Source: Limnohabitans sp. WS1 | GTDB lineage: Bacteria > Pseudomonadota > Gammaproteobacteria > Burkholderiales > Burkholderiaceae_C | Length of the DNA: 64,000 bases | Direction: 5' to 3' | Assembly (NCBI RefSeq): GCF_003063265.1 | Contig: NZ_NERU01000019.1 | Location: forward strand, 29,568 to 93,567 | Part shown: in pieces, positions 8,410 to 15,175 of the stretch | Position numbering within the stretch: the first letter of the stretch is position 1 | Layout of the letters: each line of letters begins with the position of its first letter | Program-made: the position numbers and the translations under genes | The notes under the pieces: model-generated | Database searches by the model: none | What the model saw: the letters and a program-made list of their open reading frames with translations, nothing else | What the model was told of the DNA's origin: nothing

Positions 8410-8802
8410 TCAATCTTTGTTGATACCTGTTATTAGACTGAGCTTCAATCTCCTCAATTCTTCCAACTCGTTTTGAAGTTCTGAGATTAATTCTGGATAA
8501 TCTTTTTTGAGTGTGTTCACTCTTTTTGCTATCTGGTTTATGTTTGTTCCAATCTTATTTTGATAGAACATACTCTGGACAACTTCAGAAATAACTTTAT
8601 TTTTCTGCTGAACTTTTCCGGGTTTTTCAAGCAACTTTTCACGACAAAAATGAGCAAAAGTTTTGTGTGATGAAGCTTCAAAATATTCAGATATTTTCTG
8701 ATATTCTTCTGGAGAAACATTCAGCCAAATCTTTTTTGTCCTCAAAATTTTGTTGCCATCATCACCACTTTGCCCGGCTTTTTTCTTTGTCTTAATATCC
8801 AT
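8410..8802 (-). CDS. mobC: MobC-like mobilization accessory protein
   Basis: 130 residues. A ribbon-helix-helix-like N-terminal part (about 20-60, RTKKIWLNVSPEEYQKI) is followed by IGTNINQIAKRVN near 84-96, the signature of the MobC/MbeC relaxosome family (G-x-N-x-N-Q-I-A). It ends in a leucine-rich coiled segment. It would bind oriT and help the relaxase open it. It is the first gene of the mobC-mobA unit. Confidence 0.82.
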   Translation of the reverse strand: MDIKTKKKAGQSGDDGNKILRTKKIWLNVSPEEYQKISEYFEASSHKTFAHFCREKLLEKPGKVQQKNKVISEVVQSMFYQNKIGTNINQIAKRVNTLKKDYPELISELQNELEELRRLKLSLITGINKD

Positions 8803-8832
8803 TTCCTGACCTCTTTCTTATTCTTGTTCTCG

Positions 8833-8895
8833 GTCGCCTGCGACTAGTTAGGGGCTAGGGGTTTACCCCTAAAATATTCATTTCCACTAGTGGAA
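8833..8895. other. Candidate oriT region with clustered inverted repeats
   Basis: Three dyads lie within 63 bp immediately upstream of mobC: gtcgc-ct-gcgac (8833-8844), taggggt-tt-accccta (8856-8871), and the perfect 14-bp palindrome ttccactagtggaa (8882-8895). Mobilization origins commonly lie upstream of mobC and contain such repeats. No ColE1-type nick sequence was recognised, so this rests on position and structure only. The whole 238-bp gap 8803-9040 has no gene. Confidence 0.4.
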
Positions 8896-8977
8896 TGATT
8901 CCCCTTGCTAAAAATTGGTTTCCTCTTGATTTATTGTGCTCAAAAAAATACCGAAGTCAACTTTGAACTCCGGTTTG

Positions 8978-9036
8978 AAATTGGAGGTATATATTGATTT
9001 TGAAGAATAATTTTTCTAGGGTAAATTGGAGGTATA
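8978..9036 (+). promoter_or_regulatory. 14-bp direct repeats upstream of the ribbon-helix-helix gene
   Basis: aaattggaggtata occurs at 8978-8991 and again exactly at 9023-9036, 45 bp apart. The second copy contains the GGAGG ribosome-binding site of the gene starting at 9041. Exact repeats directly before a small DNA-binding protein gene suggest operator half-sites for autoregulation, though a duplicated leader is also possible. Confidence 0.4.
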
Positions 9037-9040
9037 GTTT

Positions 9041-9232
9041 ATGGCGAACAAAAAAGCAGAGATAAAAAGTAAAAAAAGAACCCTGTATTTGCATGAAGAT
9101 TTGTTTGATAGGTTCTCAGATATTTTGAAAAAGAATGGCAAGAATCCGAGCAAAGTTTTCAATCAGTACATGGAAAAAATTGTTGAAAAGTACAACGAAA
9201 AAAAAGACCAAGCTTCAAAAAACTCGGTCTAA
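9041..9232 (+). CDS. Small ribbon-helix-helix-like DNA-binding protein
   Basis: 63 residues, highly basic. The sequence KKRTLYLHEDLFDRFSDIL followed by NPSKVFNQYMEKIV has the strand-helix-helix pattern of CopG/Arc-type regulators. GGAGG lies 8 bp before the ATG. It is likely a regulator of element copy number or mobilization (inference). Divergent from mobC-mobA across the candidate oriT. Confidence 0.65.
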   Translation: MANKKAEIKSKKRTLYLHEDLFDRFSDILKKNGKNPSKVFNQYMEKIVEKYNEKKDQASKNSV

Positions 9233-9291
9233 TTTTGGTGTAAGGGTTGTGGTATAAAAATGTATCTTTCAACCAACCTGATGGAGCTTCT

Positions 9292-9627
9292 ATGTCAAAG
9301 TTTGTGATGTTCTTTTCTTCTTGGACTGCTCGTAGGCTTAGGAGTGAGGTGGTAGAAGCTGACTCACTTCTTGAACTTCTGGAAAAGTCTGCACCTGTGA
9401 TTGTTCAAGAAATTTATCACGGTGAGGCTGAAGCATATGATGTGTCATTTAAAGAGTTTGAAGATAGGATTGAAATGGAAAATCGTTCTTATCGTCCAAT
9501 CAAAAAATATTCTATTTTGAAATCTGATATTGAAGAAAGCTACAAGTACGGAATTCTCACTTCAAAGATTGCTGAATGGTGTAGTGAAGGTGATGCTGAA
9601 ACAAGAGTTCATATCATGAAGTATTGA
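9292..9627 (+). CDS. Hypothetical protein of the mobile element
   Basis: 111 residues from ATG 9292, chosen because GGAG (9282-9285) lies at correct spacing; an upstream TTG start at 9247 is possible. The sequence begins MSKFVMFFSSWTARRLRSE, is rich in Glu and aromatic residues, and has no signal peptide or membrane segment. I do not recognise the family. It follows the ribbon-helix-helix gene on the same strand and ends in a strong terminator. Confidence 0.6.
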   Translation: MSKFVMFFSSWTARRLRSEVVEADSLLELLEKSAPVIVQEIYHGEAEAYDVSFKEFEDRIEMENRSYRPIKKYSILKSDIEESYKYGILTSKIAEWCSEGDAETRVHIMKY

Positions 9628-9650
9628 AAAATCCCCTTTCGGGGATTTTT
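9627..9650. terminator. Bidirectional rho-independent terminator
   Basis: aaaaatcccc-tttc-ggggattttt is a perfect 10-bp stem with a tetraloop, flanked by A and T runs so it can act on both strands. It sits exactly between two convergent genes. Confidence 0.85.
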
Positions 9651-10074
9651 AGATTTTGAAATCAGTTCCGCATCTATTGCAATGCCACATTAGTTCCCAT
9701 TCAGCATATTTTGGTGCATACACATTTTTCTTGTGATGGTTGTAATAAAAAATACAACCTGCAACAATAGCAAATGTTATTAATGAAATTGTTCCTGGTG
9801 CTCCATTGAATAAAAGAAGAAATAAGATAACACTGAAAATAATAGCTCCCCAAACAGCTCCGACAGCTTTGCTTGGTGGTGAATACTTTAAAGCCGCTTT
9901 GGTCTGACTTTTTCCTGTAGTACTGGCACCAATCAAACCACCAACAATACCACCAGAACCTCCACCCAAACCCCCGCCTCTTGTTGTAGTGTTTATATCG
10001 GAAGTTCCGCCTTCAAAAATATTTCTATGGGTTGTAATATTATCACTTCCGCATTTTGGACATGTGTAGCTCAT
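9649..10074 (-). CDS. Zinc-ribbon membrane protein, unknown function
   Basis: 141 residues. Two CxxC pairs, TCPKCG (C5/C8) and WHCNRCG (about C133/C136), bracket the protein and could form one split zinc ribbon. Between them lie a glycine-rich stretch (about 33-48) and two adjacent membrane segments (about 75-110). The zinc knuckles would then lie together on one membrane face. Function not recognised. 10 bp downstream of the lipoprotein gene, probably co-transcribed. Confidence 0.65.
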   Translation of the reverse strand: MSYTCPKCGSDNITTHRNIFEGGTSDINTTTRGGGLGGGSGGIVGGLIGASTTGKSQTKAALKYSPPSKAVGAVWGAIIFSVILFLLLFNGAPGTISLITFAIVAGCIFYYNHHKKNVYAPKYAEWELMWHCNRCGTDFKI

Positions 10075-10084
10075 AATATTCTCC

Positions 10085-10375
10085 TTATTTCTTCATGCAT
10101 TGTGGTGGGTTGACCATAAATCCGGATAAGTAATTTCCTCCGTTTATGGTGCAAGAATATTGTTTTCCATCTTTGGTTTGGATGGTTGCATATGTATTTG
10201 TTCCCTCAGTTGTTCTTGATAGCACCTTAACTGTATCGGGTTCGTGTCCAATTGATCTGGCTGATAATCTTCTGACATCATCTTCGTTAAGAGTGTTGGT
10301 CTTCTCTGCTACCATCGCACAACCTACAGCTTGTAGAGCAATTACTCCAAGGAAGGCATATTTTAAAATCTTCAT
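10085..10375 (-). CDS. Small putative lipoprotein
   Basis: 96 residues. A signal peptide with lipobox LQAVGC puts the lipidated cysteine at residue 19. The mature part has two cysteines (YSCTINGG and PPQCMKK) that could form a disulfide. The segment YATIQTKDGKQYSCTI is a plausible small beta structure. No family recognised. It precedes the zinc-ribbon membrane gene on the same strand, and the two may act together at the envelope. Confidence 0.65.
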   Translation of the reverse strand: MKILKYAFLGVIALQAVGCAMVAEKTNTLNEDDVRRLSARSIGHEPDTVKVLSRTTEGTNTYATIQTKDGKQYSCTINGGNYLSGFMVNPPQCMKK

Positions 10376-10574
10376 AAATTCTCCATTTCTTTAATTTGTA
10401 TAAAATTAATTAAAGATTTGGAAATGCTATGTCAAGTATGAGGTTGTTTAGCGGGAAGGTGAAATAATATTTCCGCTTTTTTGTTTCACTACCGTTTCAC
10501 TCCCTTCGGGTCTATGCTTCGCATGATATTTATTCTAATTTGAGATGAATTTTCCCGTTTTGGTTTTTAAAATC

Positions 10575-10600
10575 ACTTTGGCTGTTATCTGATATGGTTC
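10575..10600 (-). other. Candidate ColE2-type replication origin
   Basis: On the minus strand the sequence TATCAGATAACAGC (plus coordinates 10581-10594) closely resembles the core of the ColE2/ColE3 origin as I remember it, and begins 16 bp after the rep stop codon. In ColE2 plasmids the minimal origin sits directly downstream of rep, as here. A related CAGATTAG overlaps the end of rep itself. The gap 10376-10610 holds no gene; it also has the short direct repeat gtttcact (about 10483 and 10494) and an imperfect hairpin at about 10450-10475. Confidence 0.6.
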
Positions 10601-10610
10601 AGGTATATTT

Positions 10611-11549
10611 CTAATCTGAACACCATAATGAAATGGTTTTTTGTGTAGTTCTGAAAATATTTGCAATATCTTTCTGGCTCATACCAACCATGCTATAAAG
10701 GTTCGCCATAACCCTGTTTTCAAAGCTTTTGTCTATCCTAGCTTTACCTGAAGATTTACCCCTTTTGGATTGAACTTGGCTGAACTGTTCGTCTGTCCAT
10801 CTTGCTGTGTACTTCTCCCAAGTCCATTTGCTTATGCTCTTGGCTGTAGCTTTAACTTCGGCAAAGTTCAAAGGGGTAGGGAAGTTCTCTGTGTTGAAAT
10901 CCTCACAGTGCTGTAAAACAGCCTCATAGAAGCTTTGTCTGTTGCCTGTGATTCTGTAGCTCAGAACCTGTCTGTAAGCCCATCTACGGGCATTTTCAAA
11001 TAATGTGACATTCCTTCCAACTCCAATGATTTTTGCCTTGTGTGGTGTTTTGGCTGGAAGTGTGAAGTATTCTAAGAACTCATTCAAGTCATACAATGTG
11101 GGTTTTATCTCGTAAACATCCCATAAATCATTGGTAAGTGGGTTCTTGGAGATAAATTGGCTGAATCCTTGGTCAGCTAGTAATGCCTCATTTAAACAGT
11201 AGTTAACAGCTTGTAAAAACCTTTTAGGCTTTTCCCTTCCATTTTCTGTTATGCAAACCGGACTTTCTAAACCATAGAATAAATGACTTTTTCCGTTCTT
11301 CTTATTGACTGCGGCTATGTTTGGTGCTGGAAGTTGGTTCTGTCCAATATGGTCTAAAGCTCCAGCATAATCACAATCATAGGTTAGCCATCTAATGGTG
11401 TTTGGTTCGTTGTATTGAATGTAATTCTTGCTCTTGGCTGTTGCTCTGGGTCTTATTTGCAATGCCCCTTTAGTGTTTGAGCAGTAGGGTTTGAATGGTA
11501 AATTTTGTTCAAATATTTCAGTTAATTCTAGTTCTGTGGTAGCTGTCAT
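10611..11549 (-). CDS. rep: ColE2-type plasmid replication initiator (Rep; replicase/PriCT family)
   Basis: 312 residues, the length of ColE2-family Rep. These proteins recognise the origin and act as plasmid-specific primases for DNA polymerase I. Family marks seen here are WLTYDCDYAGAL (54-65), SKNPLTNDLWDVYEI (134-148) and GRNVTLFENARRWAYR (178-193), then a C-terminal helix-turn-helix (about 285-312, GMSQKDIANIFRTTQKTIS). The gene is intact. Presence inside an integrated element implies that an excised circle could replicate. Confidence 0.85.
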   Translation of the reverse strand: MTATTELELTEIFEQNLPFKPYCSNTKGALQIRPRATAKSKNYIQYNEPNTIRWLTYDCDYAGALDHIGQNQLPAPNIAAVNKKNGKSHLFYGLESPVCITENGREKPKRFLQAVNYCLNEALLADQGFSQFISKNPLTNDLWDVYEIKPTLYDLNEFLEYFTLPAKTPHKAKIIGVGRNVTLFENARRWAYRQVLSYRITGNRQSFYEAVLQHCEDFNTENFPTPLNFAEVKATAKSISKWTWEKYTARWTDEQFSQVQSKRGKSSGKARIDKSFENRVMANLYSMVGMSQKDIANIFRTTQKTISLWCSD

Positions 11550-11714
11550 AATTGTTATTCCTTATTTGTGGATACAATTACTCTGCTGAGCCTCTTGACT
11601 TTTGATTAAAGATATTCAATAATAGTTTTACCAGAACTAGTTGAATATCATTTACTTTGCCGAGTAATTGTTTCTCAACCAAATATATTAGAAATAATGT
11701 GTTTGTCAAATTAG

Positions 11715-11738
11715 AAAAGCCACCAAAAGGTGGCTTTT
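11715..11738. terminator. Rho-independent terminator after the first membrane-anchored protein
   Basis: aaaagccacc-aaaa-ggtggctttt, a perfect 10-bp stem with a tetraloop, 5 bp beyond the stop at 11744 on the minus strand. Nearly the same hairpin follows the next gene (12392-12417). Confidence 0.8.
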
Positions 11739-11743
11739 TGTTT

Positions 11744-12343
11744 TTAATAATTTGTTATTTTTCCGTCTTTGTTTACTATTGATTCTGTTTCAATCGCAAA
11801 CTTTATTTTTGATTGTTCGTATTGGGCTAGGCTTATCTCTTCTGAATACCTTGTTGGCATATTTGAATTAAATGATTTTGTTAAATTCAAGATAATTTCT
11901 TTTCCTGGTTGAATGTTTTCATCACCTTCATATGAGTTGCTTGTGATTTTATCTCCGAATAGATTGTAGAAATGAAATATCACTTTGTATCCTGATATTT
12001 GTTCATCTGTGTTATTTTTTACGGATATCTTTAAATTAATAGTTCCTCTGCCAAATCCATACTCATCAAACTTTACTTCTTTTTTAATGAGTTTTCCGGT
12101 TAATACTGAAGTGTTGTTGGTTTGTGCTTCTGGTGCTGGTGATTTTGTCTCACTATTTGTTGTCGCTACACTTTTAATTTTTTCCTCTTGCTGTGAAACT
12201 TTTTCAGACACCTTTCCCATCATTGAACAGGTCGTAAATATCGAGCCAATGATTATGAATCCAATCATTACCCCAATGAATTTTAATATTCCCCCAAATC
12301 CGTCTAATATTCGGTCTAGTATTCCTTTTTTCTCAGTGCTCAT
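11744..12343 (-). CDS. Membrane-anchored protein with predicted extracytoplasmic beta-domain
   Basis: 199 residues. One N-terminal membrane helix (about 17-38, IGVMIGFIIIGSIF) is followed by a polar linker (45-78) and a C-terminal domain with INLKISVKNNTDEQISGYK and FHFYNLFGD. That is the pattern of FxLYD/DUF4352-like immunoglobulin-type folds, where an N-N-T turn precedes a strand. No enzyme motif is visible. It parallels the next upstream gene in architecture and terminator. Function unknown. Confidence 0.6.
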   Translation of the reverse strand: MSTEKKGILDRILDGFGGILKFIGVMIGFIIIGSIFTTCSMMGKVSEKVSQQEEKIKSVATTNSETKSPAPEAQTNNTSVLTGKLIKKEVKFDEYGFGRGTINLKISVKNNTDEQISGYKVIFHFYNLFGDKITSNSYEGDENIQPGKEIILNLTKSFNSNMPTRYSEEISLAQYEQSKIKFAIETESIVNKDGKITNY

Positions 12344-12391
12344 ATAATCCCCTTTTTGCCTAATTTAATTTTTTAAAATAAAAAGTCAAAT

Positions 12392-12417
12392 AAAAAGCCA
12401 CCATGAGGTGGCTTTTT
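12392..12417. terminator. Rho-independent terminator after the second membrane-anchored protein
   Basis: aaaaagccacc-atga-ggtggcttttt, a perfect 11-bp stem, 18 bp beyond the stop at 12436 on the minus strand. The stem core agccacc/ggtggct is identical to the terminator at 11715-11738. Confidence 0.8.
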
Positions 12418-12435
12418 GTTTGGGTGCTGTGAAGA

Positions 12436-12915
12436 TTATTCGTTTTCAAACTCTACAGACTTTGCAACGATATGTATTTCAACATCCTTTTCTTTGACTG
12501 GTTTTACATAGTCTTCATTTGAGGTTGCCCTAAAACACCGACCATATCCCTCATTGGGTTTCAGAATCTTATCTTCTGTAAGTTCGGTCCTTGTATTTAA
12601 TGTGCTGGAAAATCCCTTTTTCTTAATCTCTACTTGGAAGGTGACTCTCCTCACTGTTTCTTTTGTGTTGTTTACTACTGTGTAGAGGTAGGGATAACCT
12701 TCTTGGCAGTCCTTGCCATCTGGGTAAATCGCATTCACCACAACTTTGGCTTCTTTCTCAAATCTCTTTTTTTCATCTCTTTCAAAAGACCAATCGGAAT
12801 ATTGAACAAAGAGAAAAACCGCTCCGGCTAGTCCTGCTACTGCTATGACAATCCATTTCAGAATTCTTTTGATTACTATCAAAATGGCTTCTGCTCTTTC
12901 ATTTGCTGAACTCAT
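12436..12915 (-). CDS. Membrane-anchored protein, unknown function
   Basis: 159 residues. One N-terminal membrane helix (about 16-38, WIVIAVAGLAGAVFLFVQ), then a soluble domain containing YTVVNNTKETVRRVTFQVEI, again a strand-NNT-strand pattern as in the neighbouring protein. Cys residues in KDCQEG and GRCFRA could pair. No family recognised with confidence. It lies 11 bp downstream of the integrase gene on the same strand. Confidence 0.6.
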   Translation of the reverse strand: MSSANERAEAILIVIKRILKWIVIAVAGLAGAVFLFVQYSDWSFERDEKKRFEKEAKVVVNAIYPDGKDCQEGYPYLYTVVNNTKETVRRVTFQVEIKKKGFSSTLNTRTELTEDKILKPNEGYGRCFRATSNEDYVKPVKEKDVEIHIVAKSVEFENE

Positions 12916-12925
12916 TTTCTGCCTT

Positions 12926-14182
12926 TCATTTCATTGAATAATAATGTTCTGCTGTGATTCTGCTGTTCCTGTGTCCAATCTGCTTGAGTACTTCTGATTG
13001 GTCGCTGAACTGGGCTTTTCTTTCTGGGAATGTATTTCTCATTCTCTCAATTGCCCTTGGTGTTGAATGCCCCAAAAGCTGGCTCAGCAAAATACTGTTT
13101 GAAATCCCTACCTGCTCAATCATTCTGCTGATGTAGTCTTTTCTGTAATCGTGCTGTTTAATATTCAGGTTGGCACTTTCCATAGCTTTGGTGTATGAAC
13201 CATCAAATCCCAAAACTTCATAATCAAAAAGCCTATCTGAATCCTTTCTGATAAGGCTTTTGATAAATCGGTACTGTCGCTCATTGAGATAGACAATCCG
13301 TTCTGTGTTTTTTGACTGAATGTAAATATGCGGGGTAGGTTTCTCAAAAATCTGCTCTTTGGTCAAAAGAACTGCTTCTTGTCTTCTCAATCCCAATTTA
13401 TACATGAGGTGGACAACTGGTCTGATGTTCTTTCCCTTGATTGCTTTTGCCAGTCGTTTAAGAATGTCGTGATTAAAACGGAATGGTTTTTTCCTGAAAA
13501 TTTTATTTCCGTTGGTCAAGATATCTTTGTCATACATCAACCAAGGATTGGGAAGATTTCCCAAATCACTGTTGAAGGTATGAAGTTTCTTCCAAAAAAC
13601 ACTAGCTCTGCTCAGATATGTGCTGATTGAAATGGGCTTCATCCCTTTTGCTTTCAGGGCAATAACTAGGCTGTTGATATCTGAGTTTTTGAGTTCACTT
13701 GGTTTGAGCATTCCAATGGTTGTTCTTATTGTTTCATTCCAATGGGCTTTGCTGATTTTAAACTGTGAATCAACTTCGTGGTTTATTTCTGTATTAAGAC
13801 AAATATCAAGCATTCCTAGTGTGCTTTGCTTTTGTCTGAGCTTGTATTTGTCTTCTGGTTTTCTCTCGTCCAAGTGAGCATATTTCGGGTCAATGTACCT
13901 GTCAATGTATTTGCTCAAGTAGGTATCAATTGGCGGGTCCAGCATGAACTGTTCCAGTGTTTTGTACTGTTCGGATTCTGTGTCAACCAAACCCTTGACG
14001 GTCATTGCTCCATACTTGTTCTCACAAGCTTGAATGAGTTCTATGGCATCTGCATACTTGCTGAAGGTCTTGTTCACCTTCAGCCCTAACTTCGTCTTGT
14101 TGAACTGAACCTTAAAGTAGGTCCTTCCGTTCTTCTCTATGATGGTGAGATGCTTTCGCTTTGGGTAGGCTGAAGAGCTCAT
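12926..14182 (-). CDS. int: Tyrosine recombinase/integrase
   Basis: 418 residues from ATG 14182, whose N-terminus MSSSAYPKRKHLTIIEK resembles an arm-binding start. An upstream ATG at 14251 would add 23 residues translated from the terminal repeat. Neither start has a clear ribosome-binding site. The catalytic domain (about 250-418) shows Arg I in LGLRRQEAVLL, the H-x-x-R box HDYRKDY, and a C-terminal GHRNSRITAEHYYS carrying the nucleophilic Tyr. There are two LGH-like motifs, LLGHSTPRAIERM and QIGHRNSRITAEH, 33 residues apart; only the second has the correctly spaced Tyr. It lies at the right end of the element, as expected of the gene that integrated it. Confidence 0.88.
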   Translation of the reverse strand: MSSSAYPKRKHLTIIEKNGRTYFKVQFNKTKLGLKVNKTFSKYADAIELIQACENKYGAMTVKGLVDTESEQYKTLEQFMLDPPIDTYLSKYIDRYIDPKYAHLDERKPEDKYKLRQKQSTLGMLDICLNTEINHEVDSQFKISKAHWNETIRTTIGMLKPSELKNSDINSLVIALKAKGMKPISISTYLSRASVFWKKLHTFNSDLGNLPNPWLMYDKDILTNGNKIFRKKPFRFNHDILKRLAKAIKGKNIRPVVHLMYKLGLRRQEAVLLTKEQIFEKPTPHIYIQSKNTERIVYLNERQYRFIKSLIRKDSDRLFDYEVLGFDGSYTKAMESANLNIKQHDYRKDYISRMIEQVGISNSILLSQLLGHSTPRAIERMRNTFPERKAQFSDQSEVLKQIGHRNSRITAEHYYSMK

Positions 14183-14186
14183 CTGT

Positions 14187-14208
14187 GGTGTTTGAAAGTG
14201 GTTAAAAA
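14187..14208 (+). repeat. Right copy of 22-bp terminal direct repeat
   Basis: ggtgtttgaaagtggttaaaaa matches the left copy at 6973-6994 with one mismatch. It lies directly before the preferred start of the integrase gene, so occupancy could link integrase expression to recombination. Confidence 0.5.
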
Positions 14209-14273
14209 AGGGTGGGTGCTTCACTGATTTTAACCACAATCTCCAACTCATGCAAAAGGATGTGATGTGAATG

Positions 14274-14287
14274 AAATCAACAACTTA
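14274..14287 (+). repeat. 14-bp direct repeat near right end (copy of 6941-6954)
   Basis: aaatcaacaactta is identical to the segment inside the left-end inverted repeat. It is probably a recombinase site. It is not the host junction, because crossing over here would leave foreign sequence and a stop codon in the ATPase gene. Confidence 0.5.
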
Positions 14288-15140
14288 GATAAGTCAAAGA
14301 ACCTTCAAACCATCGTTCTTGGTGGTGGTTGCTTCTGGTGTAGAAAAACACCGTTTCGCCGCTGACCTCCACCCGCCCAGCCAGCGCTTTCAGGCCAGCT
14401 TCTTGTGCCAGCGCGACTGCGCCTTGGCCAAACACCTCGACCACTTCGGGCTCCAAGTGCTCGGCAATCAAATCGCGGGGTTTGCCTTCGGCGATTTTGC
14501 GGCCTTGGTCCAGCACCAACAGGCGACTGCACAAGCGCTCGGCTTCGTCCATGAAATGGGTGGTCAGCAAGATGGATTTACCCTCTTGCAGCAGCACCTG
14601 CAAGCGCTCCCACATGAGGTGTCGCGCCTGCGGGTCCAGGCCCGTGGTGGGCTCGTCCAGCATCAAAAGCTGCGGGTGGTTGATGAGGGCGCGGGCCAGA
14701 CTCAAGCGCCGCTTCATGCCGCCCGACAACTCGCCCGGTTTGGCTTTGGCTTTGTGGCTGAGCGCGCCGAATTCGAGCAACTGGGGAATGCGTTCGCGAA
14801 TCACGGCGTCAGGCAAGCCAAAGTAGCGGCCAAAGACCAGCAGGTTTTCTTCCGCCGTGAAGTCCGGGTCCAGCGTGTCCATCTGCGCCACCACGCCCAA
14901 GCGGGCTTTGATGGCCAAGGCGTCTTGGGGCATTTGCAACCCGTCGAAATAACGGATTTCACCGCCATCAGGCTGCGACAGGCCCAGGCACATGCGCAGC
15001 GTGGTGGTTTTGCCCGCGCCGTTGGGGCCGATCACGCCCAGGCATTCACCGGGCTGGATGTGAAAAGACAGGTCGTTGACCACCGTGGTGTCGCCATAGC
15101 GTTTGACCAGGTGTTCGACCGAAAGCAAAGGGGTGTTCAT
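14277..15140 (-). CDS. ABC transporter ATPase (NodI/DrrA-like), C-terminus replaced by mobile-element insertion
   Basis: The start at 15140 gives MNTPLLSVEHLVKRYG. The Walker A motif GPNGAGKTT, the signature LSGGMKRRLS and the Walker B motif LLMLDEPTTGLDP are all intact, so the nucleotide-binding core is complete. Host coding sequence ends after codon 268 (VFFYT); the remaining 19 codons come from the element and stop at 14277. The true last 41 residues lie at 6779-6904. It was the partner of the permease at 5970-6776. A truncated 287-residue ATPase may still fold, but the conserved C-terminal regulatory region is lost. Confidence 0.88.
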   Translation of the reverse strand: MNTPLLSVEHLVKRYGDTTVVNDLSFHIQPGECLGVIGPNGAGKTTTLRMCLGLSQPDGGEIRYFDGLQMPQDALAIKARLGVVAQMDTLDPDFTAEENLLVFGRYFGLPDAVIRERIPQLLEFGALSHKAKAKPGELSGGMKRRLSLARALINHPQLLMLDEPTTGLDPQARHLMWERLQVLLQEGKSILLTTHFMDEAERLCSRLLVLDQGRKIAEGKPRDLIAEHLEPEVVEVFGQGAVALAQEAGLKALAGRVEVSGETVFFYTRSNHHQERWFEGSLTYLSC

Positions 15141-15175
15141 GCCCGGATTGTGCCCTGCCCCCGGGCGGTATTTGC

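Larger units (their letters stand above)
6909..14340. mobile_element. Integrated mobilizable element with ColE2-type replicon (IME), about 7.4 kb
   Basis: A strikingly AT-rich block in GC-rich surroundings. Gene order from left: relaxase, MobC-like, ribbon-helix-helix, unknown, zinc-ribbon membrane protein, lipoprotein, ColE2-like origin and Rep, two membrane-anchored proteins, tyrosine recombinase. The boundaries are set by the split ABC ATPase. Host coding sequence stops at 6908 and resumes at 14341, and both junctions carry GGTG (6905-6908 and 14337-14340), so the true crossover could lie anywhere in those 4 bases. No conjugation (type IV secretion) genes are present, so it would depend on a helper for transfer. 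Confidence 0.88.

Noticed and set aside
10450..10475. Terminator-like hairpin gcgggaa ... ttccgc followed by TTTTTT
   Set aside because: The stem has a bulge and points away from the neighbouring genes' direction; noted under the origin region but not called.
14274..14287. The 14-bp direct repeat as the actual attachment junction
   Set aside because: Recombination at it would leave about 85 bp of non-host sequence and a TGA in the ATPase gene, whereas joining at GGTG restores the frame perfectly. Kept only as a recombinase-binding candidate.
14277..14340. A tRNA or other conserved RNA gene at the element boundary
   Set aside because: No cloverleaf or CCA end was seen at either boundary; the target is the protein-coding ATPase gene.
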